Positions 1-10,168 of a stretch of DNA of 64,000 bases are shown here, in pieces (positions within the stretch are counted from its first letter, which is position 1; each line of letters starts with the position of its first letter). Below the pieces are notes generated by a model. That model was given only the letters and a program-made list of their open reading frames with translations. It was not told where the DNA came from and made no database searches. Location of the stretch: contig CM055104.1 in the NCBI GenBank assembly GCA_029204225.1, forward strand, positions 45,391,835 through 45,455,834, given 5' to 3'. The DNA comes from Diphasiastrum complanatum (taxonomy: Eukaryota > Streptophyta > Lycopodiopsida > Lycopodiales > Lycopodiaceae). The position numbers were made by a program, and so were the translations under genes.

Positions 1-14
1 TCTATTGTAGGCAG

Positions 15-524
15 TCATGTTATCATCTCCAATTTTCTCATCAAACTGAGGCTTCTCAAGTTCAAGTGACCAAGCCTCTTGTGCCACAACTCAGTTTGCA
101 AAGGAACGGATGACACAAGTCCATGTTGCCCCTTGATTGTGGCATTCAACCTGTACAATTTTGTATTGGGCTCTCTTACTCCATTCGCAATAACTTTGAA
201 CTTTTGGTTCGCATCCTTTACAAAGCAACGATCATGGGCGAATTCTACTTTCAACTTTTGATCAGTAATGACTCCAACAGAAAGTAGATTTTTCTTCAAA
301 CCTGGTACGTAAAGTACCTCCCTGATCATCCTGCTTTTGCCGTCAGGCAGTTGGATTGAAACTGTGTCTATCCCCTTGATCATGCACACTTCACCATTTG
401 CTTGTGAAACAGATGTTCCATTATCCAATGCCTTCAAACTACTAAACCAGTTCTTGTTACCTGTCATGTGTCTTGTGGCTCCTGAGTCAATATACCATGC
501 TTGATCATCTTGATTAGATGACAA
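15..524 (-). pseudogene. Copia aspartic protease and GAG-pre-integrase segment
   Basis: This 169-aa open segment starts just after the gag frameshift. It has the copia protease signature YIDSGATRHMTG, in which DSG is the catalytic triplet. The protease core follows (IKGIDTVSIQL, VLYVPGLKKNLLSVG), and the segment ends with the pre-integrase motif LWHKRLGHLNLRSL. The order matches copia Pol. The reading frame stops near position 15, so integrase is not seen here. It belongs with the gag at 464-1393 in element A. The protease would cut the Gag-Pol polyprotein inside particles; this copy is part of a broken frame. Confidence 0.85.
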
Positions 525-1393
525 TGCAGATATGAAGATGCTAGAGTCTTCAATCTCACCTTCATCGACAAGGTTGCTTGCTTGTTTTGGTTTTCCCTTG
601 TCTTGTTCCGCCAGAAATTTGTGACATTCACTCTTCTAGTGCCCTTTTTACCACAATGGAAGCACTTGCCTTTCTTCTTAGTTTTGCTGGAAGATCCCTC
701 ATCCACCTGAGACTTGGAAAATTGTTGTTTAGTCTTCTTCTTGCCCTTGCCCTTGCCTTGTTTTTGGCGTGTCGCAAGTGCCTGATCATCACTATTTTGA
801 CGTCTGGCTTTCACCATTTCTCGTCGTTGCTCTTCCTGCATCAAGATTCCTGTGAGCTCGTCAAAGGTTGGCAATCTTTCTCTTGATGCTATTCTGCTCA
901 CAAACATCTGATAGGGTTCTTCAATGCTGCATAATGCATTATGCACCAGCTCCACATCACGTATGTGTTCTCCAATAGAATGCAGTTCATCTCTCATTGT
1001 CTTGATTCTGGTCATGTACGTCTGAATGTGCTCTCCTTGCTCCATGCGGGCACTATTCAACTTTGACTTCAAAAACATGATTCTTGACGGATTTGACATC
1101 TCAAACTGTTCCTTTAGCACATCCCATGCCGGTCTAGGTGTAATAGCATCACAAATGTGGGTAATGATGTGATCCTTCACTGACAAGTTAATGAAGGTCA
1201 AAGCTTTCCTCATCTTTTTGTCGAACACTTTGATGTCTGCTTCATTTGGCGGCCTTCTCTCATCACCTGTGACGACTTCCCACACATCTTTCTCCATCAG
1301 TATGTTTTTAATTTTGAATTTCCACACTGCATAGTTAGAAATCCCGTCCAATTTGCTACTTTCACTCAAAATGGACTCTCCCATGTTTGTCAT
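464..1393 (-). pseudogene. Copia gag (UBN2-type capsid/nucleocapsid), frameshifted
   Basis: The translation is about 309 aa. It opens with the usual copia gag pattern (LDGISNYAVWKFKIKNIL) followed by the UBN2-type helical region, including LKSKLNSARMEQGEHIQTYMTRIKTMRDELHS-like spacing. A basic stretch then leads to a zinc knuckle. The knuckle begins CFHCGKKG, but a one-base loss in the A-run near 640 moves the His and last Cys into another frame, where they are followed by a TAG. Gag would form the virus-like particle and bind RNA. The frameshift and the stop mean this copy cannot make a full Gag-Pol. Family assignment is firm; inactivity is inferred from the visible lesions. Confidence 0.85.
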
Positions 1394-2691
1394 CGCAAAA
1401 CTGCTTAAAACTTCTGCCTTAGGCTAAGAACAGTATGTCGAGGCCAATAGTGATGTCAAAAGTTGAAAATAATGACCTGCACTTTTTGTCTTACCAGGCC
1501 ACTCGTCGCTTTTCCACCAATTTGAAAGCCAAATCGGTATCGCCTTCCAAAATGCACTCAGTCGTCAATTCCCAACAACGTGCCCAGTGGAATGGTGAAA
1601 CTACTTCTGGCGTACTCCGAACACTTTCTCCGCTGCAATCGCTCTGTTTTGATGTACTGTACTTGTAGGGACAGTCCGGGTGCCCTTCGTTTGGAGGTTA
1701 TAGCCTTTCGTTTGGGTCAAAACGGGCAAAGGACCCAAAAATAGGGACTTTTCTAGCTTTTGAATTGTTTCTTCACTTTGAAGAAACTTCACTCTTCACT
1801 TGTGAAGGGACCCAGCTCAACTTTCAGTATAAAAATTTTTAATGAAGTTGAAGGCCAAAATACACTTCAATTCTTCAGGACCCTATTTAAAGCTCATCCA
1901 ATGGCTGAACCAAATCTTGTGGTTCAAATTTCTCTCCCATCACAAATTCTGGACTGTTGATTCACTTGACACCTCATCTAAAGGTTCAAAGTACATCTGG
2001 GCATCAAACCAAACTCCTACATATGCTAAGAACTTCGGTACACTGAGTTCTTCATCGCGTTGGGTGCGCGAACTGCCCGCGACTTCCCTACCTGCGGCCG
2101 CGCCTCCCTTCTCTCAAAAAGATCAGATCAAGCTCTCCTGTGGATCGTTTTGAGCACGATCTGAGGCCTGGAGCAGGGTCGCCCTACTAAATCCATGACT
2201 ATAGCATGTTCAGTAAGGAAATTCCGTGGAGAAATGGTGATTTTAGCTCAACTTGACAAAGTGGCTTTTTCACCTTTTTACCGCAAATCTGCTAGGTTAA
2301 CTGTCTGGAGACAAATCTCTGACATAAACCTCAGAATCTCTCCATGGCTGATTGACAGTGTGATTAGCTTCCTTCTGTCCTTACGGCATCCAAAACGGTG
2401 CAGAAACAGCGAAGAAATCACCAGTTATGTATAAAAACTGTAACCCCAAGTCCGGTTTCAATTTGCAGCTAGCTTCAAAATTGTCAAATTTTCACCAAAT
2501 TTTTCCCTGTCTGATGTTATGCACAGGCTAATAATCCCTCTGCTGAGCTTAGCAAGCCTGTATAAATTAGAAACCATGCACCAGTGCTTCTCTTTCCATC
2601 TTCAACCCGCCGTAATACCCCGAACTCTCAGAAGACAGTTCTCCCGAAGCTCTCTTCAACGGCGACACTGTACTGTGTACACTCCCTGTAC

Positions 2692-2705
2692 GGCTCTGAT
2701 ACCAA
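2692..2705 (-). other. Primer-binding site of element A (initiator Met tRNA type)
   Basis: The minus strand reads TTGGTATCAGAGCC, the standard plant copia primer site for the 3' end of methionine tRNA. It lies one base inside the LTR, as expected for minus-strand DNA priming. Confidence 0.85.
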
Positions 2706-2706
2706 C

Positions 2707-2978
2707 TTAGAATTTGCTTTGCACAGGACCACAGATCATGCTACATAGTAGCACAGACAGAAAATCACTCTCCTCAGCAAGCTCACATAGCAACTGTCTT
2801 TTTCAAAATGAAATTACACTGTATATATAGTTGTTCACTCAGGCAACCCATGCATGACCCAGGTTGCCGTTGGCGGGACGTGTGTCCCGTTGACTTGCCT
2901 CGTGGCGAGGCCAACTGATTCTTATCCACTGATAGGACCCACAGTACAGTAACACAGTGATTCTAACTTTAATTCTAA
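2707..2978 (-). repeat. 5' LTR of copia element A (boundaries tentative)
   Basis: The stretch between the primer site and the resumption of element B's RT is about 272 bp. On the minus strand it starts TTAGAATT and ends AATTCTAA, a perfect short inverted terminal match, instead of the usual TG...CA. A TATA-like CTATATATAC lies in the middle (near 2825). The other LTR is outside the window, so neither the boundaries nor the target duplication can be tested here. Confidence 0.55.
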
Positions 2979-3227
2979 CCCTTTCTGGTTGATAGGTGTA
3001 GGTATCCATGTAGGAATGTCGTCTGGATGTCCATCTAGTAAATATCCAGACCTTCTACAACAGATATAGCCAATAAAGTACGAATAGACTGGTGTTTTAC
3101 TACTGGACTGAAGGTCTCAGTGTAGTCTATCCAATATACTTGTTCAAAGCCTTTAATCACCAACCTAGCTTTCCATTTGGATATTGATCCATCTGGTTTA
3201 AGCTTCAGCTTGAAGATCCACTTTGAG

Positions 3228-4256
3228 TCAATTGGCTTTACACTTGTAGGAGGAATGACAAGACTCCCAGGGTCTTGGTGTCATGTGAGAGACACCAGAC
3301 TTACTTGTCATGTTTTGGATGTATGCGGCTGAAGCTACAGCCCATAGTACCCTTGGAGCCTTCGAGTAGGCCATCATGCATCTGGCTACTTCCATCAGGG
3401 TCCTGTTCTTTCTTTCTTTAACACCATTGTGTTGCAGTGTGTAGGCTGCAATCCTTCTGTGAATGATGCCATGATCATTGCAGAAGTCAATGAAGTGATT
3501 CAGGATGTATTTGCCACCTCGATCTATTCTGATCTGCTTCACTTTGTTTCCCGTACATCTCTCAACCCAATTCACATAATCTTGTGAATTTATCAAGTGT
3601 TTCAGATTTGTTCTGAATAAAATACACTCTGGCAAATTTACTATAGTCATCAATGAAGGTTATATAATACTTTGAACCTCCTACTAAGATCACATTGAAT
3701 GGTCCGTAGATGTCAGAATGCACTAACTCTAGAATCTTAGTCGTTTTGTAGGAGTCTTTGATGAATTGAGTGCGTGACATCTCGCCCTTCAGACATGCAT
3801 CACAGGTGGTCGAAGTGGTTGCATTCAAAATGCTGACCACTGTTATCCCTCCATGATGGCTTGCTTGGTAAAGTGCCATCGAGTTATTGTGACAGAGTCT
3901 CCTATGCCACAGAGTGTCTGGTGAGTCATCATGAGTCTGATGCACTTGATCTGCAGCTAGGCGTACCTTCAGATGATATAGATTCCTTTCTTTCTACCTT
4001 GAGCGATCAATGTACTGGTACTGGCGTCAATCACGTTGCATGCTTCGTCATAAAATGTCACACGCATCTCTGCATCTGCTATTCTTGCTACAGAAAGCAA
4101 GTCTTGTTGCAGAGTATGCACGAATAGAATGTCTTCGAGCTGTCTATCTTTGACGTTGGTGTTGAGCCATAGTGAACCAATATTATTCACTTGATGTCTA
4201 GATCCATCTCCAAGAACTATTAATCTTGAAGGATCTGCACTTCTGAAATTAGACAT
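3228..4256 (-). pseudogene. Copia protease and integrase relic of element B
   Basis: Three overlapping minus-strand pieces together make protease C-terminus, GAG-pre-integrase (LWHRRLCHNN) and integrase. A protease DSGATPH motif lies just upstream, near 4290. The integrase core shows the first catalytic Asp in LVHSDIYGP. The second is in RIDRGGKY, where the usual GG context is retained, and the Glu is in the GVKERKNRTL block. A frameshift near 3600-3650 splits the core, and further stops lie downstream. It would join retroviral-type cDNA to genomic DNA; this copy cannot be translated as one protein. Confidence 0.82.
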
Positions 4257-4479
4257 TATTTATCTTGATGTCACGAAGTGTGGGGTGGCTCCTGAATCTA
4301 AGATCACCTCATGTGTGTCAGATGTTGATGTTGCACACACGTCTTCAGAGATGTAGGCGGTCAAGTAGTTTCTGTTCATTCTTTCTTCGCCCATCTTGGA
4401 GCTCTCGGGCTGCTCGACATAGGATGAATTGCTACTGTTCTCTTATCTATTCTGTGTTGCTTTGTTTCTTGGATTATGG

Positions 4480-5217
4480 CGGCAATTCACGGCTGCGTGA
4501 CCCTTCTTGTGGCAGTGAATACACTCAATCTTGGGATTGAGCCAACAAGCATCTACTATATGCCCGTCTCTTCTGCATCTCATGCAAGTCTTTTTGTCTG
4601 CACCTTGTTGTTTGGACCTCCCTTTGCTCTTCTAGTTGCCTTTACTGGTCCCCTCTGCTTGCTGATCATGATCCTGCCTCTGATTGGACTCTCTCTTAGG
4701 CTTAAATTGTTTCTTGGATTTTTTTTTGTTGCCATAGAGGGCTTGGTCAGAACCATCCTTGTGCTCTGGCCTCAACTTCCTCTCAAATCTCGACAATCGC
4801 CTTTTTGAGACTCATGGTAGGATCTTTCACGTGCAGGGTCCCCGTTGTCTGGAATGATCTGGGTAAGGTTCTCAACAGGTAGGTGAGCTGCTTTTCAGCT
4901 GACACGTCATTCTCTGCTCCAGAGTTATGTAGTGATAGAAACAGATCCTTCATCTTTCTCACGAAGGAAGTTGCTTTTCCATTCCACTATAAATTTGTCA
5001 GCTGATCTTCCAACATCATGATTTGACTTCTTGACTTTGTCTGAAATCTAGTGAGCAATGCATCCCACATCTCCTTAGCTTTGGAGAGTGTAGCCAGGTC
5101 AAGTGTGAGACTATCTTCGATGGAAGATGATAGCAAGGCTACTGCCTTGTCATTTCTCTCCCTCCACTCATGTAGCTCCTTGTCTGATGTTGTAGGCATT
5201 TTTTCTGTGCCATCCAC
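4480..5217 (-). pseudogene. Copia gag relic of element B with two zinc knuckles
   Basis: The amino-terminal part (5217-4987, 76 aa) has the UBN2-like pattern WRERNDKAVALLSSSIEDS and KEMWDALLTRFQ. After a degenerate stretch, minus-strand 4610-4480 encodes two CX2CX4HX4C knuckles about a dozen residues apart, with the linker WLNPKIE. The same double knuckle with a WLDPKIE linker recurs at 25930-26000, so both belong to one copia family. The intervening sequence contains stops. Confidence 0.75.
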
Positions 5218-5441
5218 CCAGGGGCATAATCCTTCACCCTTGAGTATGAGTGATGTCTTATCTTTCCAGTCTAAAAAGTTAGATCCTGAAGAATCAAGAA
5301 TGTGCAGATCTTGCTCTGCATGCTGCTGATTGAAGCCATTGCTTATGAAGTTTGTTCCTTTGTTGATGGCTGTTTGTCTGAATGCTTGGCCTTCTGGATC
5401 TGATAGCTTCTTGGCTATGTCAGATTATGATAAGATAGATA

Positions 5442-5454
5442 GGCTCTGATGCCA
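5442..5454 (-). other. Primer-binding site of element B
   Basis: The minus strand reads TGGCATCAGAGCC, one base different from the common copia site TGGTATCAGAGCC. It lies one base from the inferred LTR end at 5456. Confidence 0.75.
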
Positions 5455-5455
5455 C

Positions 5456-6126
5456 TGATGAGAGGTGAGAGTCTTTCACGGTCGTGAAACTGTCGCGAAA
5501 CTGCTGCGAACTCGAAGCAACCACGATTCAATGCGATTCGGATGGAGTTCAGATGTGGTCGCTGGACACTACCAGTTGAATCACTCCTACAGTCCTCCAG
5601 AATGTAGTCAGACATTGTTGATCTACGTTTATAAATCAATGCAACATTCAATAAATTTAACCAATGTGCGAAATTGAAATGAATGGGAGAATCAGACACA
5701 CGAATAACAGCAGAGACATTTTCATTCAAGATTATACATCACAAATTGACATGCGCACAATGGCTACAAGGTCATCTATTGATTTTCTCTAGTTCTTTAA
5801 GCACTGAATGCAGATCTACGCAGTGTGTTGGCATGAGAGAAATACAGTTCTCTCACGAGTGGATGTCTCGCTTACTAGCGGACTTCTGGATCTCTATGGA
5901 TCCTGATCACAGAACTCGTCTCGCACGCAGGCGGACTTCTTGTCTATATTTCGTCTTGATTGCTTACTAGCATCAGACTACTTCAGGTGTATTTCTATGT
6001 GTCAAGTATCATCCAATATATAGTCGCTCTACGTAACTTTAAGATTAGAGTGATTAAGCAACTACAACTAATCAGAAAATTAGAAGAGTGGCAAATTAGC
6101 CACGACCTAGAGTGTATTTGCTGACA
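5456..6126 (-). repeat. 5' LTR of copia element B
   Basis: This interval of about 671 bp starts TGTCAGC and ends ATCA on the minus strand, giving TG...CA ends next to the primer site. A TATA-like CTATATATTGG sits near 6015-6025. A TCGCGA palindrome at 5492 recurs as a cluster in the related relic at 24.1-24.4 kb. The 3' LTR is outside the window. Confidence 0.7.
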
Positions 6127-6421
6127 TCATGCCATCAAATCAGATAACTATACTCCTAGGTACTTGCATGATCTTTGCTGGTACTCTTTGGAGCGTGAGG
6201 GCAGAGAAGGTTTCGCGACGTTTTTTGTGTCACATCGTTGGTTTCGTTTCCGTCATCTGACTTTCTCGTGCTGGACCGCAAAAGATTCTTGTTCACGAAT
6301 CTTTTGTGTTTGTGTCTTCTCGTTGGGTGTTTGCAAAATTTTCGTGCTTCGTGCCTATTGACTTTTGTGTTCGCGAACATCTTTGTCAGGCAGAGGGCTG
6401 AAAGCTAGAAAAGCTTTGTAA
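6127..6421 (+). other. Spacer between copia B LTR and H3-like pseudogene
   Basis: No gene is recognisable. A TCGCGA site lies at 6213, and short ORFs on both strands have no familiar motifs. Confidence 0.5.
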
Positions 6422-6876
6422 TTAGAAACATTTTGTTTCTTCAGTTCGCAAGTCAGTTCTATCCAGAGGCAAGTCTCTGGAGGTGCTGGCGTTATCCACA
6501 TAAAGGCCAGAATACCGGTCCAGAAGTCGTTTGAGAATAACAAAATCTTTAGGCATGATCGTAACACACTTACCATGCACGGCCAGAAGACATGAATCCT
6601 CAAAAAACTGGTATAGGAAATCTTCAACAGCACCTTGTAAGGCCTGCATAGCTGTCATGACAAAACGAACATCTAGCCCAAGTGACAGGGTGACATTTCT
6701 AACAAATCGGCTGAAAGGAGCTCTAGGGATCAACAATTTAGTTGATTTCTAGAGTTTTTTGATCTCCCTCAATTAGAATTGCTTCCTGCTAGGTCTACGG
6801 CCGGTACTAGGGTGACACGGACATGGGAGGGCTGTACAAAGGTAATAGCACGAGCAGTGGCCTTCGTCCTAGCCAT
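6422..6876 (-). pseudogene. Histone H3-like pseudogene with divergent histone fold
   Basis: The minus strand starts MARTKATAR, the N-terminus typical of H3. A frameshift follows, then SRKQF and LREIKKL are separated by a TAA (6773-6775), and a TAG (6749-6751) precedes KSTKLLIPRAPFSRFV. From there 104 codons are open and cover helices 1-3 of the H3 fold: TLSLGLDVRF in loop 1, VEDFLYQFFEDS in helix 2, LLAVHGKCVTIMPKDF before helix 3. About 30 extra residues extend beyond the normal H3 end. KDF and VEDF resemble centromeric H3, but loop 1 is not lengthened. One frameshift and two stops make it a pseudogene unless spliced in an unforeseen way. A related gene lies at 20527. Confidence 0.82.
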
Positions 6877-6892
6877 CATGGTTAGATATAAA

Positions 6893-6980
6893 AAAAGGAC
6901 ACAAAAAAAATTTGCAGAAAAAAAGACAAAAAAAATTGCAAAAGAAAGGACAAAAAAACATTTGCAACAAAAAGAAAATT
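6893..6980 (+). repeat. A-rich degenerate tandem repeat upstream of the H3-like pseudogene
   Basis: Units of the type GGACAAAAAAAATTTGCA recur about four times, between the pseudogene start and the first inverted motif pair. They probably belong to the 5' leader of the pseudogene. Confidence 0.6.
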
Positions 6981-6989
6981 GATAGTCAG

Positions 6990-7141
6990 AGTATCAGTTT
7001 GGAGCGCAATATTATTAACAAAAAAAAGGAGTTGAAGTTCTGCGTTCGAACGTGATATTGGAGATATCGCGGTATCGGTCTCGAGCGCGGGGGTGTTGGC
7101 GAGTACTAGGAGACTGTTGGACGCGCTTGAGATCGATATTC
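6990..7141 (+). promoter_or_regulatory. Two paired inverted motifs (copy 1) upstream of H3-like pseudogene
   Basis: Forward motif 6990-7009 faces reverse motif 7041-7061, and forward 7071-7090 faces reverse about 7119-7141. In one orientation the motif approximates RTATCGRTYTCAAGCGC. The inner gaps are about 28-31 bp and their sequences are unrelated. The same arrangement is repeated about 462 bp further on and also between 19.05 and 20.52 kb. The function is unknown. Confidence 0.65.
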
Positions 7142-7210
7142 AACTGTAAAATCTGAAAATTTGAGAGAAAAAGTCAAAAATCCGGGGGGGTAGTTATAAA
7201 ATGTTTTTCA

Positions 7211-7892
7211 CACGTGTGAAAAACTAACATGGAACACGTGGCGTTATTTCAGTAGTCCACGTGGCAGGTCGTACAGTAATTATGACTCATTGATGAGGGT
7301 CACGTGGGGATTTGCCACGTGCTCAAATCAAATTTTGCCACGTGTCATTCCACACGTGACAATTGTCACATCAATCATTTTCTGTATAGAGGTATATTTT
7401 AAACCAATCAAAAAACTACATGAATCGATTTTGATTTCATTCTTTTTGAGCTTGATATTGATTCCCAGCACAATTCTCAACCTCAGTAGCCTGTATTGGT
7501 ACCTCTGCGCTTGAAATCGATACTACTTTTTTGGATATCTCTCTCAAGTACGTGTTTTCATTATAATTTTCTTTGGCCAATGCACCAGTGCTCCAAACTG
7601 ATACGAGATGAATTTTTGATGCGCTTGAGATCAATATTGAGAGAAAACAAAACTTAAAATTTGCAATCATAGATGGATTTTTTGGAACATGTGACATCAT
7701 GTCAATGGTCCACGTGTCTATCCGTAAACAATATAATGACTCATTGATGATGGCACGTGGGCATTGACATGTGTACGAATCCGATTGGACTACATGTCAT
7801 TCCACACGTGTGAACTGTCACATCAATCATTAACTGAACGGACGAAAATGATTAGCGAATCAAAAAGTGACACGTGTTAGATTCCACACGTG
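7211..7892 (+). promoter_or_regulatory. Cluster of twelve CACGTG G-boxes in two tandem blocks
   Basis: CACGTG starts at 7211, 7235, 7258, 7301, 7316, 7339, 7353, 7711, 7754, 7805, 7871 and 7887. Random sequence would have one in about 4 kb. Both blocks also share ATGACTCATTGATGA (near 7281 and 7729) and TCACATCAATCATT (near 7366 and 7818), so the second block is a duplicate of the first, offset by roughly 455-462 bp. G-boxes are bound by plant bZIP and bHLH factors, and TGACTCA is also a bZIP-type site. This is the upstream side of the minus-strand H3-like pseudogene. Confidence 0.75.
7452..7639 (+). promoter_or_regulatory. Paired inverted motifs (copy 2)
   Basis: Forward 7452-7472 faces reverse 7504-7526, and forward 7533-7552 faces reverse 7586-7605. 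One extra reverse copy lies at about 7618-7639, and a possible partial forward copy near 7943-7960 is cut off by the copia fragment. The first two pairs are each offset by 462 bp from those at 6990 and 7071, which shows that motif pairs and G-box block were duplicated together. Confidence 0.62.
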
Positions 7893-7989
7893 TAAATTTT
7901 TTTTCTAAATTTCTCATTTTTGGTGTGGATTTTCATGCAAATTTTCTGATTTCAACGCCTAATATCGAATATCGATTTTAATTTAGGTC

Positions 7990-8692
7990 CAGTCCATTAC
8001 CTACTTGGAATGGAGATTCACAAAGATCGCGTGAGCAAAAGGATCACCATAAGCCAGCAATCCTACTTAATTAATGTACTTCAAAGATATGGCATGGAGG
8101 ATTGCAAGCCCATAAACACTCCTATGGATCCAAGATGCAAGCTATCCAAATACATGTGCCCCAGAACAAAGGTTGATCAGCAAAAAATGTGCAAGTACCC
8201 TTATCAGTCTATCATAGGTTCTCTCATGTACTCTATGATTTGCACACGACCTGATCTAGCATATGCTATAAGCACGTTGTCACAATTCATGTCCAATCCA
8301 TGCCTACAACATTGGAAAGCTCTACAAAGAGTTCTAAAGTACATTGAAGCCTCAAAGCACTATGCCTTGAGTTACAACGGAAATACAAAAGCTGCACACT
8401 CTTTGATTACCTATTCTGATTCAGATTGGGCAGGAGACGTAGATATCAGAAAATCCACCTCTAGCTACATTTGCTTTCTTGTAGGAGGACCCATTTCATG
8501 GAATAGCAGGAAACAAAAATGCATTTCATTATCCTTTACAAAATTAGAATATGTCGCAGCTACGTTAGCAATGAAGGAGATTTTATGGCTTAGAAGACTA
8601 CTACAGGATCTGAGATTTCCACAAATTGGTCCAACTATACTCCAGTGTGACAATCATAGTTGTATAGCTCTGTCGTTGAACTGACAAACTCA
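7990..8692 (+). pseudogene. Copia reverse transcriptase (C-terminus) and RNase H, split by a nested gypsy element
   Basis: The reading frame begins inside RT, after the catalytic YVDD, at YLLGMEIHKD. It continues through QQSYLINVLQRYGMEDCKPINTPMD, IGSLMYSMICTRPDLAYAIS and the RNase H motif YSDSDWAGDVD. It ends near LQCDNHSCIALSLN followed by TGA. The rest of RNase H resumes at 14626 after a 5.9-kb insertion. Joined across the target duplication the frame is kept, with QTHTKTKHIEV spanning the junction. The 5' part of this copia (LTR, gag, integrase) is absent, so it was truncated before or when it came to lie beside the G-box region. Confidence 0.88.
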
Positions 8693-8697
8693 CACAA

Positions 8698-9432
8698 TGT
8701 TGGAGGGTTTGCAGATCTCAAGGCAACCCTAACCCTAGTTAATAAGTGAGAGGGATTTGGCACCCTGCGTGTGTAAGTCCACCCCGATGATCACACAGTT
8801 ATTTGATTGATTAGTTAAAATCAATAAAAGGACTTTAGGCCTTTTTGCGGGACTTTTAATGTCGCAGGGCCTAAATGTCAAGTTAGTGAAATAAAGTTGG
8901 GTTTCCCTCCAATTTTGATGGTTCCCACACTTTTTTAAATTTGAATAAAAAGAGAGACAAGACTGGACCAATAGGATGCAGAGGCTAGGGTCCTCCTCTC
9001 TACTATAAGAAGCGACCAACTCGAGTTGCTCCTCATGTTCATTTCCTCATTTCAATAAAGCATATTGGTTCTCTTCAGAAATGGATTGATGAATGTCCTT
9101 GCTCTCTATCACTTTTCCTCCATCTCTCATGTTTATTTGGATTTTGCTAGTTGTTGGATCTGAGTGTTATTGGGATTGTATGTTATTATACTTTTTATGA
9201 GAGAGAAAGGGCGAGAGAGAAAGAGTAAGCTATCTCTGTTGTGGATGTGTAGTGTTAAAGAGTAGGGTTAATGGATGTAGAGATAGATGTGAATCCTCCA
9301 TTCATGTTGAAATCTGAACTAAACTATCGCACTCATGGGAACGAACCTACGCGTGACAACTAACTCCGTCTCTTTGATGCTAGATTGACTAGATTTTGGA
9401 TTCAAGTTAGGCAAGGAAAGAAACCCACTACA
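8698..9432 (+). repeat. 5' LTR of nested gypsy element
   Basis: Length 735 bp, starting TG and ending CA, with a TATA-like CTATAAG at about 9003. Its last 386 bp (9047-9432) match 14223-14625 with about 19 mismatches by eye. A purine-rich GA tract lies at 9200-9220. The sequence directly behind it does not show a primer site I can assign. Confidence 0.9.
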
Positions 9433-10168
9433 ATTTTGGCATTTTAGGGTTAGTTCGGGATTGATTTTGCTTGATTTGAGTGGATTGGCTTGTTTAAAAT
9501 CTAATCTGATTGATAAATAGGAAAAGCTATTCAGATCACCAATCTTAAAATCCATTTGAATCTGAGATATCAGAGAAAATAACAAAAATTGGTCAAATCT
9601 GTCACATTTGGTCAAATAAGAGACAAAAAACATTCATAGTAAAATACTATTTTTTGAGTCCGACAAAGATTCTTTTTTATCAGATCACAAAAATTTTTAA
9701 ATTTTACCCTCGCTAGACTATAGAAACTATAATTTCTTGTGTCAGAAACCTTTGTCCGATTTTCCATAGTTGTATTTGTGTCAAATCCTTCACCTAAGAG
9801 GTTGGCGAAGGTTATTTCTCTAGAAATTGTCAAAAAGTATTCAGAGAGTTTTTTTTTTCCAAAATAGCACTGTTGAACCTTCGCCGAGACACCCTTTGCC
9901 TAGTGAACCTTCGCCAGTCCTAATTTTAGTTTCTGATTTTCCAGATCAAGTCTCTGTGAAAATTTGGATCAAATTTGATATATTTTGATTTGGATTCTGA
10001 GAGATTTATCATTTTTGAGAAGTATCAATTGATCGAATTTCAAAAAGTTTTTCATCATATAGAATCAGATTCTTGAAAAGTCGAATAGATCTAGTAGATC
10101 TAATTTGCGATAGGTTTTTAAAAAATCTAGATCCAATCTCGTTATCTATTTGATCTAAATTTGTGAAG

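Larger units (their letters stand above)
1..2978 (-). mobile_element. Ty1/copia element A (5' part: LTR, primer site, gag, protease)
   Basis: Read on the minus strand, the order is LTR (2978-2707), primer-binding site (2705-2692), a leader of about 1.3 kb, gag (1393 downward) and protease running off the left edge of the window. The element sits inside the reverse-transcriptase reading frame of copia element B: B's RT resumes at 2979 and its downstream part would lie left of the window. The leader (about 1394-2691) contains no protein I recognise, and its short ORFs look like chance. Coding relics, primer site and LTR are mutually consistent in order and strand, so identity as a copia element is secure. 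The far end cannot be seen. Confidence 0.88.
2979..6126 (-). mobile_element. Ty1/copia element B (LTR to start of RT), interrupted by element A
   Basis: On the minus strand the parts run LTR (6126-5456), primer site (5454-5442), gag (about 5217-4480), protease (about 4300-3969), integrase (about 3945-3290) and the beginning of reverse transcriptase (about 3250-2979). The RT contains SKWIFKLKLKPDGSIS, FEQVYWIDYTETFSPVV and VVEGLDIY, then breaks after MDIQTTFLHGYL where element A begins. Gag is represented by a UBN2 segment (5217-4987) and two classical zinc knuckles near 4480-4610, CMRCRRDGHIVDAC and CIHCHKKGHAAVNC. The frames are scattered by stops and frameshifts, so the element is dead. Confidence 0.85.
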
